64,000 bases of DNA from Versatilivorator sp963663845 (GCA_963663845.2 OY760650.2:3534001-3598000); one strand, 5' to 3'. Counted from the first letter of the stretch, positions 1 through 8,982 are shown. Numbers and translations are program-made. Notes: generated from the letters alone by a model not told the origin.

Positions 1-71
1 CGGGAATCTCGGCAAACGCGGGCAAGCTGAGGGCAAGCAACAGCCCCCCCCATGGCGATAGGCCATTTCAT
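1..71 (-). pseudogene. 5' end of a secreted-protein gene, apparently frameshifted in a poly-G tract
   Basis: Reading leftward from the ATG at 71 gives MKWPIAMGG, then a run of eight G. If the run were seven G, the reading continues as GLLLALSLPAFAEIP, a textbook signal peptide with an Ala-x-Ala cleavage site. With eight G the open frame instead reads AVACPQLARV, which looks like nothing. An AGGAGG lies about 22 bases upstream of this ATG, but only six bases before another ATG (at 88), which is in the signal-peptide frame and hits a TGA after six codons. The gene runs off the window, so its product is unknown. A sequencing indel, a real mutation or slipped-strand variation are all possible. 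Confidence 0.35.
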
Positions 72-303
72 GGCTGGCTGCAGAGTTGACATAGTCGACC
101 TCCTTGATTCGAGACGTTCACGCGGAATTCCCTATTTTTTTGTGAATTCGAGTCGTGCCCGCATCAGGACTTTCCCCATTCTTCCCGATATTCGACCTCT
201 TCCACTGGTTGAATCTGCTAACTGACTTTCTTTCAATTACTTGGGTCGTTTTAGATGCGGTTTTCGGAGAATGTCCCGAAGCGGCTTCGCTGCCTGGCGG
301 GAG

Positions 304-1332
304 TCAGAACTTCCAGCGGTTCCCGAAATGGGTCCGGGCCCTGGCCAGGACGGCCTCGAACAGGTCGGAGCGGCCCGGGGATGGAACGGGTCCCGGATGC
401 CCGCACATCTGGTCCACCACCCGCAGCACGCTCTGCTGCAACCCCGCCAGGTGGTAGCCGCCCTCCAGGACCAGGACCATTTTCCCCTCACAGACCGTGT
501 CCGCCAGGGCCTTGAGATAGCCGGCCATGGAGGCGAATCCGTCCGGAGTGACACGCATTCCCGCCAGGGGGTCTTCCAGGTAGGCGTCGAAGCCGGCCGA
601 CACCAGCACCAGTTGGGGCCGGTAGGTCTTGGCGACCGGAAGGATGATCTTGTCGAACAGCAGGCCGTAGGTGACGTCTCCGGTTCCGGCGGGAAGCGGA
701 AAGTTGAGGGTGAAGCCCTTGCCGGAGGCGCTGCCAATCTCCGGGAAGGCTCCGGTTCCGGGAAAGAGGGGAAACTGGTGGGTGGAGATGAACAGCACGT
801 CCTGGCGACGGTAGAAGGTCTCTTGAGTGCCGTTCCCGTGGTGGACGTCGAAATCGACCACCAGCACCCGCTCCAGGCCGAAGCGCTTCAGGGCGTAGGC
901 GGCGCCCAGGGCCACGTTGCCGAAGAGGCAGAACCCCATGGCCCGGTCGGGTTCGGCGTGGTGGCCGGGCGGCCGCACGAAGGCGAAGCCGTTGTCGATC
1001 TCGCCCGACATCAGCGACTCGATCATCTGCAGGATTCCTCCCACCGCATGGATGGCCACCTCGTAGCTGGCTTCGCTGACGGCCGTATCGGGATCGAGAT
1101 AGGCGAAGGGTTTGCCGGCGCTGCGCTGAATGGCGCGAATGTGGGAGGCGGGGTGGACCAGGCCGAGCTCCGCCTCGGTGGCCGCTCTCAGGCCCAGGCG
1201 CTTGAGGTCCTCGAGGTGGGGATAGGCATCCAGCCCCCGCCGGATGGAGAGCAGGCGCTCCTTGCTCTCCGGATGGGCCGCCCCGGTATCGTGCTTCAGG
1301 AAGAGATCGTCCCAGAGGATTCCCGTCTTCAT
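304..1332 (-). CDS. Histone deacetylase superfamily (AcuC/HDAC-like) zinc amidohydrolase
   Basis: 342 residues, the normal size for bacterial class II HDAC-like or acetylpolyamine amidohydrolases. The hallmark motifs are present: RPPGHHAE near 120-127 (tandem catalytic His 124/125), DFDVHHGNGTQ with zinc ligands Asp162 and His164, and SAGFDA with the third ligand Asp249, followed by a GGY loop. The start is taken at MKTGILWDD because family members begin with this first strand; five more codons upstream are open. It is the last gene of a leftward run behind cysteine desulfurase and MnmA, separated by 67 bases from MnmA. The family removes acetyl groups from protein lysines, polyamines or acetoin-pathway proteins in the cytoplasm; the actual substrate cannot be read from the sequence. 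Confidence 0.92.
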   Translation of the reverse strand: MKTGILWDDLFLKHDTGAAHPESKERLLSIRRGLDAYPHLEDLKRLGLRAATEAELGLVHPASHIRAIQRSAGKPFAYLDPDTAVSEASYEVAIHAVGGILQMIESLMSGEIDNGFAFVRPPGHHAEPDRAMGFCLFGNVALGAAYALKRFGLERVLVVDFDVHHGNGTQETFYRRQDVLFISTHQFPLFPGTGAFPEIGSASGKGFTLNFPLPAGTGDVTYGLLFDKIILPVAKTYRPQLVLVSAGFDAYLEDPLAGMRVTPDGFASMAGYLKALADTVCEGKMVLVLEGGYHLAGLQQSVLRVVDQMCGHPGPVPSPGRSDLFEAVLARARTHFGNRWKF

Positions 1333-1399
1333 GGGGTCAGCCCTCATTCCCGGGTGGGACGTCCATCGGAGATGGCCGCCCTGTCTCTGAGACAGGACG

Positions 1400-2575
1400 C
1401 TACAGCCCTTCCTGAATCCAGCCGCCGCCCACCACCAACTCGTCCCGGTAGAAGACCACGGCCTGCCCCGGGGTCACGGCCCGCTGAGGTCGGTCGAAGC
1501 GAACCTCCACCGACCCGTCCTCCCGAGCTGACAGGGTCGCCTCGGCGGCCTGGTGCCGGCTGCGGATCTGGGCCTGAACCCGCAGCACCCCGGAGCACTC
1601 CTCGATGGAGATCCAGTTGACTCTGGAGGCGATCAGGCCGGAGCGGAGCAGATCGCGGTCCGGGCCCACCACCACTCGGTTGCGGCGCGGGTCGGTCTCG
1701 ATCACGTAGAGCCGCTCCCCGGCGGCCACTCGCAGTCCCTTCCGCTGGCCGACCGTGAAATGGTGGATTCCGGGGTGCTCCCCCAGCACCTCTCCCTGCC
1801 GGTTCACGATCGGGCGCGGCCCGGTGCTGTCCGAGGGGGCGGCGTCCGTCCCCGAGTCCTGCTGGGAGCCGTTCGGTCCGGCAGTTGAGGCCTGCATCTT
1901 TTCCCGATACCGCTCCACGAACCGTCCGGTGTCCTTGGTGGGAATGAAGCAGATCTCCTGGCTTTCCGGCTTGTCGGCGATGGGCAGGCCATAGCCTTCG
2001 GCCATGGCGCGCACCTCCGCCTTGGCGAACTCGCCCAGCGGGAAGAGCATGCGACTCAATTGGGCCTGGGTCAGGTCGAACAGGAAAAAGGACTGGTCCT
2101 TGCTTCGGTCGAGGGCGCGGAGAAGCTCGTAGCGTCCGGTCCGGGGGTTGCGGCGGATGCGGGCGTAATGGCCGGTGGCGATCCGGTCGGCGCCGATCTG
2201 GGCGGCTCGCGCCAGCAGCCGGTCGAACTTCATGAGCGTGTTGCAGCGGGTGCAGGGGATGGGCGTCTCCCCGCTGAGGTAGCTCTCCACGAAGGGACGC
2301 ACCACCTCCTGCTCGAATGCCCGCTCGAAGTTCACCACGTAAAAGGGGATGTCGAGGAAGCGGGCCACCCTGCGGGCGTCATGGATGTCGTCGAGCGAGC
2401 AGCAGGTTCCCGAGTTCTTGCGCTCCCAGGCCTCGCCGTCGCCGGTCTCGCGCCGGGTGTAGTCCCACAACTGCATGGAGAGGCCGACCACGTCCCGTCC
2501 CTGATCCTTGAGCAGGGCGGCGGCGGTGGAGCTGTCCACCCCGCCGCTCATGGCAATGACGATTTTCTCTGACAT
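1400..2575 (-). CDS. mnmA: tRNA-uridine 2-sulfurtransferase MnmA
   Basis: 391 residues. It thiolates U34 of tRNAs for Lys, Glu and Gln. The PP-loop SGGVDSS sits at residues 10-16, the first catalytic cysteine in CTRCN at about 108, and the second in SQEICFI at about 209; the tRNA-contact segment ATGHYARI and the C-terminal beta domain (GQAVVFY) are present. An unusual low-complexity insert rich in Ser, Asp, Gly and Pro occupies roughly 228-256, lengthening the protein against the usual 360-370. It lies 114 bases downstream of a cysteine desulfurase on the same strand, a pairing seen in many bacteria where the desulfurase supplies persulfide sulfur directly to MnmA. Confidence 0.96.
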   Translation of the reverse strand: MSEKIVIAMSGGVDSSTAAALLKDQGRDVVGLSMQLWDYTRRETGDGEAWERKNSGTCCSLDDIHDARRVARFLDIPFYVVNFERAFEQEVVRPFVESYLSGETPIPCTRCNTLMKFDRLLARAAQIGADRIATGHYARIRRNPRTGRYELLRALDRSKDQSFFLFDLTQAQLSRMLFPLGEFAKAEVRAMAEGYGLPIADKPESQEICFIPTKDTGRFVERYREKMQASTAGPNGSQQDSGTDAAPSDSTGPRPIVNRQGEVLGEHPGIHHFTVGQRKGLRVAAGERLYVIETDPRRNRVVVGPDRDLLRSGLIASRVNWISIEECSGVLRVQAQIRSRHQAAEATLSAREDGSVEVRFDRPQRAVTPGQAVVFYRDELVVGGGWIQEGL

Positions 2576-2689
2576 ATTGACTACCCCTCGCCGGAGGCCG
2601 GCGTCGATTCGAGGTCCGTGCGTGCGACAAGTGATGACGGGGAAGCGGTTCTTCCGGCCCGGCAGGCCCCGGGCCTGCCAGCGGCCGGA

Positions 2690-3868
2690 TCAGGAGATCA
2701 TGGAATAGGCATGTTTTTCGGGAGAAGACATCTCCCGTTGCCGGGCCACCAGGTCGGGCAGCAGGTCCAGCACCCGGCCCAGGTCTTCCCGGCCGGTGTC
2801 CCTGGACAAGCTGAAGCGGAGGCACTCGAAGGCCTCGGCCGGAGAAAGACCCATGGCCGTCAATACGTGGGAAGGCTCGATGGCCCCGGAGGAGCAGGCC
2901 GACCCGGTGGAACAGGCCACTCCCGCCAGGTCCAGATTGATGATCAACCCCTCGGCCTCGGCGCCGGCAAAGCGCAGGTTGGAGGTGTTGCACAGCCTGG
3001 AATCGGCGCACCCGTTGACCGAGACCTCCGGGATGCGGCGCTGCACCTCCTGCTCGAACCAGTCCCTCAGCTCTCGAATTCTCTCCCCGTCCTGATCCAT
3101 GGAGTTCCCGGCCATTTCGGCGGCGCGACCCAGACCCACGATCTGGGGCACGTTCTCGGTTCCGGCCCGGCGGTTTCTCTCGTGGCCCCCGCCATAGAAG
3201 AGGGGACGCAGACGTGTCCCCTTTCTCACGAAGAGCGCTCCCACCCCCTTGGGCCCATGAAGCTTGTGGGCGCTGATGGTGAGCAGGTCGACGCCGAGTT
3301 CGGCGGTGTTCAGCGGGACCTTGCCGGCCGCCTGAACGGCGTCCGAGTGGAAGACCACTCCGCGCTCCCTGGCGATCTCCCCGATCTCGCGGACCGGCTG
3401 CAAAACGCCCGTCTCGTTGTTGGCGGCCATGATGGAAATCAGCCGCGTGTCCTCACGCACGGCGCGGGCAACCTGCTCGGGGTCCACCACGCCTTCCCGG
3501 CCGACGGGCAGGTAGGTGACCTCGACACCCCGCTTTTCGAGATTCTGGCAGGCGTGGATCACGGCATGGTGCTCGATCTGCGAGGTCACCAGGTGCCTGG
3601 CGCTTTCCGGGGCCGCTTCCATGACTCCCCGGACGGCCAGGTTGTCGCTCTCGGTGCCGCCGCCGGTGAAGACGATCTCGTTGGGCTCCGAGTTCAGCAG
3701 GTCGGCCACCTGTTCCCGAGCCAGGTCCAGGGCATCCTTGGCCTCCTGCCCGAACCCGTGAACGCTGGAGGGGTTGCCGAAGACCTCCCCGTAGTAAGGC
3801 AGCATGGCTTCCAGCACCTCCGGGGCCACCCGGGTGGTCGCGTTGTTGTCGAGGTAGATGCGCTGCAT
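2690..3868 (-). CDS. Cysteine desulfurase (NifS/IscS family)
   Basis: 392 residues from the start at MQRIYLDNNATT, the conserved N-terminus of the family; an upstream in-frame extension of 69 codons is Arg/Pro rich and unconserved, so it is excluded. PLP-binding Lys202 lies in SAHKLHGPKG, and the mobile-loop catalytic Cys325 in TGSACSSG. Cofactor contacts GGTESDN (about 70-76) and HSDAVQ (about 184-189) are also visible. The enzyme converts cysteine to alanine and an enzyme-bound persulfide for tRNA thiolation and Fe-S assembly. No iscU or iscA is adjacent, so here the partner is most likely the downstream MnmA. Group I versus group II subtype looks like the SSGSA-long-loop NifS/IscS type. 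Confidence 0.95.
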   Translation of the reverse strand: MQRIYLDNNATTRVAPEVLEAMLPYYGEVFGNPSSVHGFGQEAKDALDLAREQVADLLNSEPNEIVFTGGGTESDNLAVRGVMEAAPESARHLVTSQIEHHAVIHACQNLEKRGVEVTYLPVGREGVVDPEQVARAVREDTRLISIMAANNETGVLQPVREIGEIARERGVVFHSDAVQAAGKVPLNTAELGVDLLTISAHKLHGPKGVGALFVRKGTRLRPLFYGGGHERNRRAGTENVPQIVGLGRAAEMAGNSMDQDGERIRELRDWFEQEVQRRIPEVSVNGCADSRLCNTSNLRFAGAEAEGLIINLDLAGVACSTGSACSSGAIEPSHVLTAMGLSPAEAFECLRFSLSRDTGREDLGRVLDLLPDLVARQREMSSPEKHAYSMIS

Positions 3869-4008
3869 GGCTGTCACTCGACCGCCGGCCGAAGCCGCCT
3901 GTTGCGACGGCCGCCGGTCGGACGGTCTTCTCTCGATGGGTAGTATATACCGGAAAGGTCTCGGGCGCTCGATTGGGCGCCGCCTGTCGGGTGGGATGAC
4001 GACTTCCC

Positions 4009-4031
4009 GGGAGCGCGGGCGTCCCGCCCGC
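4009..4031. repeat. Solo copy of the family-1 palindrome
   Basis: One 23-bp copy of the GC-rich palindrome (core GCGGGCGTCCCGCCCGC) that recurs 17 times in the window. It lies in the 285-base gap upstream of the cysteine desulfurase start; no partner in opposite orientation is nearby. The rest of the gap (3869-4153) shows no convincing gene. Confidence 0.85.
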
Positions 4032-4153
4032 ACAAGGCGTGGCAGAGCTTGGCCTGTCTGCCCGACTACGCTCAACCGGTAACTGCTCCAATACCCCCTT
4101 CAGTTTGGCTGATGGGGCGCGCCGACAGGGTCGCTTGTTCTCAAATGGGGCTG

Positions 4154-4441
4154 CTATGCGGCCACGATGCGTTTGACGTTGATCTGTCGTTCCAGATCCC
4201 GAGATTGGGCAAGGTCGAACGCCAACTGCATGCCCAGCCAGGTTTCGGGAGTCGAGCCGAACGCCTTCGACAGCCGGTAGGCCATTTCAATGGAAACCGA
4301 TGCCTTTTCATTCACCAGGTTGGAAAGCGTCTGGCGTCCGACGCCAAGTCTCCTTGCACTTTCGGAGACCGTCAGGCCCAAGGGCTTCAGACATTCCTCG
4401 CGCACGATAGCGCCCGGATGAACAGGATTTTTCATCGCCAT
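4154..4441 (-). CDS. HigA-family addiction-module antidote / Xre-type HTH protein, toxin partner absent
   Basis: 95 residues. The N-terminal MKNPVHPGAIVREECLKPLG is diagnostic of the HigA family, followed by a lambda-repressor-type HTH (TVSESARRLGVGRQTLSNLVN, written here in part) and the family's TWLGMQ..DL tail. In higBA operons the toxin precedes the antitoxin, but upstream on this strand lies the divergent mcrB only 76 bases away, with no HigB remnant. The protein is therefore an orphan antitoxin or has been adopted as a regulator; its position makes autoregulation and control of the mcrBC promoter plausible, which is inference. Confidence 0.85.
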   Translation of the reverse strand: MAMKNPVHPGAIVREECLKPLGLTVSESARRLGVGRQTLSNLVNEKASVSIEMAYRLSKAFGSTPETWLGMQLAFDLAQSRDLERQINVKRIVAA

Positions 4442-4469
4442 ATCAGACCCTCAGATTCACATTCGTAGG

Positions 4470-4517
4470 TACAATGACAATCGACAGACGTCAGTGTAAC
4501 AGGAGGAGGAAGAGCGC
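4470..4517 (+). promoter_or_regulatory. Putative -10 element and strong ribosome binding site for mcrBC
   Basis: TACAAT at 4470-4475 is a good -10 hexamer on the plus strand, although no clear -35 stands 17 bases upstream, which is compatible with activator or repressor control. AGGAGGAGG at 4500-4508 ends nine bases before the ATG at 4518 and is a strong Shine-Dalgarno sequence. The element sits inside the divergent gap shared with the HigA-like gene. Confidence 0.4.
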
Positions 4518-6656
4518 ATGAAGGAGATCTATGCGTGGGTTCCCTGGTTCGGGGAACTCGCAAGCAGGATTGCCGAGGGCGGGGAGGCCTATCTGGCCGA
4601 GGCCGCCAAGAAAGTGGAGTGGCGCAACGATGACAAGAAGCAGCCATTGCTCAACTACGGCGACGAGAATATAGACCCGTTCTCGTTCTTCTATACCTTG
4701 GCGCAACGGAGCCAGGGCTCGGGGAGCAGAGATCGGGTATTTCCGAGCATTAACGAAGCATTCGACATGGAAAGACATCCTCCGATTGCATTCGACGAAT
4801 CGGAAGATGCGTTCATTTTCCCGATGCCGTCGTACAACGCCAGCGTGCTGTTTCACGACGGCCGTCAGGGCAACCCGAAGTTGCTTTGGAACCTGTTCCG
4901 CGGAGCCGTTCGGGGGATTGACTCGGTGGCTCCCGAGGATTTCGATGGCGCAACCAGGATTCGCCAGGTTGGTAGAGTGAAATTGACGCATGTGCTCTTT
5001 CTCATCAACCCGTCACAGTTTATTGCTTGTGACGGGAAGATGGCCCTTTTTGTGGAGCCGCCGACTGGCGAATTCAATTGGGCGCACTACAGGGAATGGC
5101 TTCAGATGGTCCTTGGCCGATTCCCGGGCTGTGAGCCCTACGAAGTCAATTTTTTGGCCTATCAGGTATGGTCGAATCGTCTGCATGTCCGTTCTGATCG
5201 ATGCTTTCAGATCAGCACGAATGTCATGGGCCAAAGCGGAGGCGACTACTGGAGAGACTTCAAACCGAAGCTTGACTTTGAACCGAACCATTGGGTCTTT
5301 ACCGGAGGCGGTTGGGAGGGTTATGACGAGTCGAGGCCTGGTCCCCCCAAATACCCGCTTCGGGATCCTGAACGAGGTGACGTGATTCTTGTCAGAACCG
5401 GCACGTTGAAAGGGCGCGGCGTGGGGATCGTCTACAAGAATGACTATCGGGACCGCCTCGATGAGGATAGCAGGATACATGTTGGCTGGTTGAACAAGGT
5501 GACAGGAAGCCTGGCGGGACAAACGGACCGAACGGGCTTTAACGACGCAGGCAACAAGACGCTGAACGCTTTCCGGCAGGCGCCGGCATATTCGGAGACG
5601 TTCGAGTTGCTGGATCAACTCGGAGGTCGAGAGCCTGTGACAACTGAAGAGGAAGCGCAGAAACCGGAGCAGAAACCGGAAGTGGAACATCCCAGGAATC
5701 AGATCCTCTACGGTCCTCCGGGAACAGGGAAGACCTACCACGCGGTTGACCATGCCTTGGCAATCATCGATGGCGCGAGTGTGCGTGAGCGTGGGAAAGG
5801 CGACAGCGAGAGGTTTGGCGAACTCCGAGATTCGAGACAAATCGCCATGGTGACCTTTCACCAGAACTACGCTTATGAAGACTTCATCGAGGGCATTCGG
5901 CCAGAATTGAGCGATAGGGTCAGTGGCCAAGTTGGATACGTGTTGCAGCCCGGCATCTTCAAGCGGATGGTCAAGGCAGCGAACGCAGAAAAGGGTAAAC
6001 GGTTCGTCCTGATCATCGACGAGATCAACCGCGGCAACATCGCCAAGATATTCGGCGAGCTCATCACGCTGATCGAGGGCTCCCGGCGACTTGGCGCGGA
6101 AGATGAAACCAGGGTCACGTTGCCATACTCGAAGGAGCCGTTCGGAGTCCCGAACAACCTTTACCTGATCGGCACCATGAACACGGCCGACCGGTCGATT
6201 CAACTGCTGGACACGGCGTTGCGGAGGCGCTTCGACTTCGTGGAGATGATGCCGGAGCCGGAGCACAAAGCGATTGCCACGGATGTGGGGGGTGTCGATT
6301 GTCAGAAGATGCTGAGGGTCATGAATCAGCGCATCACCGCCCTGCTCGACCGGGAGCATCAGATCGGCCATACCTACCTGATGGACGTGGACACGATGGA
6401 GAAACTGTCGTACGCCTTCCGGAACAAGATCTTCCCGCTGCTGCAGGAGTATTTCTTCGACGATTGGTCGAAGATACGGGACGTTCTGGGTGGAAACAGC
6501 TTTGTCGTGGTGGAACCAACCGCGGGCTTGTTCCAGGGAACCGAACAAGAGGTGGAAGAACGGGTCTACCGTCGGCTGCCCGGCACCGACCCGAGGTGGA
6601 CCGAACCCGACCAATACCGGCGTATCTACGAAACACCGGTCCTGCAGAGTGGCTGA
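4518..6656 (+). CDS. mcrB: McrB-like AAA+ GTPase of a type IV (modification-dependent) restriction system
   Basis: 712 residues. The C-terminal half is the McrB motor: Walker A GPPGTGKT at 399-406, Walker B LIIDEINRGN starting at 498, the family-specific MNTADRS at about 554-560 (McrB proteins carry this in place of the usual sensor), then ALRRRFDF with the arginine finger. The N-terminal 390 residues are a long, variable target-recognition region; GDVILVRTGTLKGRG near 292 resembles the EVE-like folds that sense modified bases in some McrB proteins, but this is only a guess. The stop overlaps the mcrC start (TGATG), showing tight translational coupling. Motor and nuclease together cut DNA carrying modified cytosines or other foreign modification. 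Confidence 0.93.
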   Translation: MKEIYAWVPWFGELASRIAEGGEAYLAEAAKKVEWRNDDKKQPLLNYGDENIDPFSFFYTLAQRSQGSGSRDRVFPSINEAFDMERHPPIAFDESEDAFIFPMPSYNASVLFHDGRQGNPKLLWNLFRGAVRGIDSVAPEDFDGATRIRQVGRVKLTHVLFLINPSQFIACDGKMALFVEPPTGEFNWAHYREWLQMVLGRFPGCEPYEVNFLAYQVWSNRLHVRSDRCFQISTNVMGQSGGDYWRDFKPKLDFEPNHWVFTGGGWEGYDESRPGPPKYPLRDPERGDVILVRTGTLKGRGVGIVYKNDYRDRLDEDSRIHVGWLNKVTGSLAGQTDRTGFNDAGNKTLNAFRQAPAYSETFELLDQLGGREPVTTEEEAQKPEQKPEVEHPRNQILYGPPGTGKTYHAVDHALAIIDGASVRERGKGDSERFGELRDSRQIAMVTFHQNYAYEDFIEGIRPELSDRVSGQVGYVLQPGIFKRMVKAANAEKGKRFVLIIDEINRGNIAKIFGELITLIEGSRRLGAEDETRVTLPYSKEPFGVPNNLYLIGTMNTADRSIQLLDTALRRRFDFVEMMPEPEHKAIATDVGGVDCQKMLRVMNQRITALLDREHQIGHTYLMDVDTMEKLSYAFRNKIFPLLQEYFFDDWSKIRDVLGGNSFVVVEPTAGLFQGTEQEVEERVYRRLPGTDPRWTEPDQYRRIYETPVLQSG

Positions 6657-7906
6657 TGCCAGAGCCCTACACCATCCAGGAGCATGAGTCCTTCGACCGT
6701 AGCGAACTGCACCAAGCGGATTTTGAGGAACTCAAGTCCATTGCCAACACAAGACCAGTGCTTCAGCGCAATCCGGACGGGGGTGTTGCCGCCGCCAACT
6801 ACGTGGGCATCATCACCACCAGGCGCGGCACGGTGCTGGAAATCCTCCCCAAGATCGACCTTGGCAGCGCGCCGGACTCCGACCACGAAACGACCCGGCG
6901 CCTGTTTCTGCAAATGCTGCGATGTTGGCGTCGGTTCCAGAAAGTGCCAAGGCTTCCCGAAAGCGGCATTCGCGCCGTGCGGCAATTCCCCATGCTCGAA
7001 GTGTTCGTGCGCCGGTTTCTCGACAGCCTGAACGCGCTCGCCCGCGCCGGTCTCGCCAGGCGCTATGTGGCAGTGGAGGAGAACCTGCCCTACCTGCGGG
7101 GCCGCCTGCTCTTTCGCGAACAGGTCCGTGAGAACCTGGTCCATCGGGCGCGGTTTTATGTCGCCCACGACGTGCTGAGCGTCAATCGGCCCGCCAACCG
7201 GCTCATCCACAGCGCGCTGGTCAGGCTGAAGCCGCTGGTGAGGAGCACGGAAAACCGTCGAATGCTGGGGTTGCTGCGCCAGTTGATGGAGATTGCCGAG
7301 GTGCCGCAAGCGGCCAGTACCCATGCCGACTGGCAGCGGCACCGGGTGGACCGTTCCATGCCGCACTATCAGGCGGTGATGCAATGGGTGGGCCTGTTTC
7401 TGTTCGGGCATGGGCTGGCCACCTACTCCGGCCGCCATCGCAACCTGTCACTGCTGTTTCCCATGGAGGAGGTTTTCGAGGACTTCGTCACCCACAGTTT
7501 CCGGCAGCACCTGTCGGGTTACCGCGTGGCGGCACAGAGCCCGAGAAAGCCCTTGGCCAGAATCGATGGCCGAGAGGCGTTCATGATGAAACCGGACATC
7601 TCCCTGTGGAGGAGCGATCGAGTTGCGTTCATTCTCGATGCCAAGTGGAAGGAAATCGACGCCCTGTCCGAAGATTCCAAGCACGACATCAGCCAAGACG
7701 ACCTGTACCAGCTTTACGCTTACGCCAAGGGCAATGGTTGTGACACCGTGGCGCTCATCTACCCTCGAACACAGACATTCACGAGTGAACTTCGGTACCA
7801 ACTCCTCGACGAGGTAACCCTGCTTTGCCTGCCCTTCGACGTGGCGAGCCCCCAAGAAAGCGTCGAGTCGTCGATGCAGCTTCTCGAGACCGCAGGAAGA
7901 CAGTAG
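6656..7906 (+). CDS. mcrC: McrC-like nuclease subunit
   Basis: 416 residues from the ATG that overlaps the mcrB stop; a longer open frame upstream only shadows mcrB. The N-terminal part (EILPKIDLG at about 62-70) matches the McrC barrel that docks on the McrB hexamer and stimulates its GTPase. The C-terminal half carries a PD-(D/E)xK nuclease: KPDISL with the first acidic residue, then FILDAKWK with the D-x-K pair, then a QDDLYQLYAYA helix typical of the family. Both catalytic motifs look intact, so the operon is probably functional. Confidence 0.94.
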   Translation: MPEPYTIQEHESFDRSELHQADFEELKSIANTRPVLQRNPDGGVAAANYVGIITTRRGTVLEILPKIDLGSAPDSDHETTRRLFLQMLRCWRRFQKVPRLPESGIRAVRQFPMLEVFVRRFLDSLNALARAGLARRYVAVEENLPYLRGRLLFREQVRENLVHRARFYVAHDVLSVNRPANRLIHSALVRLKPLVRSTENRRMLGLLRQLMEIAEVPQAASTHADWQRHRVDRSMPHYQAVMQWVGLFLFGHGLATYSGRHRNLSLLFPMEEVFEDFVTHSFRQHLSGYRVAAQSPRKPLARIDGREAFMMKPDISLWRSDRVAFILDAKWKEIDALSEDSKHDISQDDLYQLYAYAKGNGCDTVALIYPRTQTFTSELRYQLLDEVTLLCLPFDVASPQESVESSMQLLETAGRQ

Positions 7907-7914
7907 CTTTGAGC

Positions 7915-8982
7915 TCAACCGGTTGGCGCCGGCCAGTCTTCGGGAGAGAGCCCCAGCCAGCGGGCTTCTTCGCAGATTTGAGCCCAGGTGTTGTCGTCCA
8001 CGATGATGCCCTCGGCCTGTCTGCGGCGGGCGCTGCGGAACTCGGGTTCGCCGGGGGCCAGGATCTCATTGAAGCCCTCGGCCAGGCGGCTGGTCTTGAC
8101 GTGCGCGATCAGAGAGTCCGCTTCGTCGTAGTAGCGGTCCAGGTCGCAAAAGTTCTCGATGCTGTAGACGGTTATCAGGACGCCGTTGCTGGACATGGTG
8201 CGTTCCCCGGCTGCGCATCCCTCCCCGCTGAGGGCGCCGCCCAGGATCTCCACCATGATGCTGAGGCCGTAGCCCTTGTGGCCTACCGGCCCCCCCAGAG
8301 GCAGAATGGCTCCCGGCGGGTCCCCCTTGAACTTGTGGGGGTCGGTCGTGGGCCGGCCCTCCGAGTCGATGATCCATCCCTCGGGCAGGTGCTTGCCCTG
8401 GTTCATGGCCACCCGTATCTTGCCCTCGGCTGCCATGGAGGTGGTCATGTCGATCAGGATCGGATCGGCCTGGCGGCGCGGCGCGGCGAAGGCCATCGGG
8501 TTGGTGCTGAGCCGCCCGTCGATGCCGCCGAAGGGAGCGATCTGATAGCCCAAGCGGCCCGCGTTGGCGAAAATGGATCCAATCAGTCCCTCCCTGGCGA
8601 TCTGCAGCGGGTAGGCGCCTATGCGGCCGATGTGGCTGGTGTTGCGCAGGCCGACCGCCGCCATTCCCTGCGCTCGGGCCTTGTCGATGGCCAGGCGGGT
8701 GGCGAAATTGGCTCCGATCTGGCCCAGGGCTCCGTTGGCGTCCACCACGGCCGTGCAGGGGTGGTCGGTAACGACGACAGGAGTGGCTTGGGGCTTGAAG
8801 CGTCCTTCTCTGAGGGCGCGAAGATATTCCGCGTATCGCATCACTCCATGAGAGTCGTGGCCGAAGAGATTCGATTCCACGATGTGGTCCACCACGGCGC
8901 GGCTGTCTGCTTCCCGGCAGCCGGCCGTCTCGAAGAGCTGGTATCCGATATCGCGGAGCACTTGTGGGCTGAATGTGGGCAT
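7915..8982 (-). CDS. Malate/L-lactate dehydrogenase family (LDH2) NAD(P)-dependent oxidoreductase
   Basis: 355 residues, the standard length. Family motifs: FGHDSHGVMRY (about 40-50, with the catalytic His), RNTSHIGRIGAY (about 113-124) and the glycine-rich GHKGYGLS in the C-terminal third. LDH2 proteins reduce 2-keto acids or imines (malate, lactate, ureidoglycolate, delta1-piperideine-2-carboxylate) with NAD(P)H, and are structurally unrelated to classical lactate dehydrogenase. It is convergent with mcrC, with only eight bases between the stops, and divergent from the prohibitin-like gene. The substrate is unknown; no pathway partner is adjacent. Confidence 0.92.
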   Translation of the reverse strand: MPTFSPQVLRDIGYQLFETAGCREADSRAVVDHIVESNLFGHDSHGVMRYAEYLRALREGRFKPQATPVVVTDHPCTAVVDANGALGQIGANFATRLAIDKARAQGMAAVGLRNTSHIGRIGAYPLQIAREGLIGSIFANAGRLGYQIAPFGGIDGRLSTNPMAFAAPRRQADPILIDMTTSMAAEGKIRVAMNQGKHLPEGWIIDSEGRPTTDPHKFKGDPPGAILPLGGPVGHKGYGLSIMVEILGGALSGEGCAAGERTMSSNGVLITVYSIENFCDLDRYYDEADSLIAHVKTSRLAEGFNEILAPGEPEFRSARRRQAEGIIVDDNTWAQICEEARWLGLSPEDWPAPTG

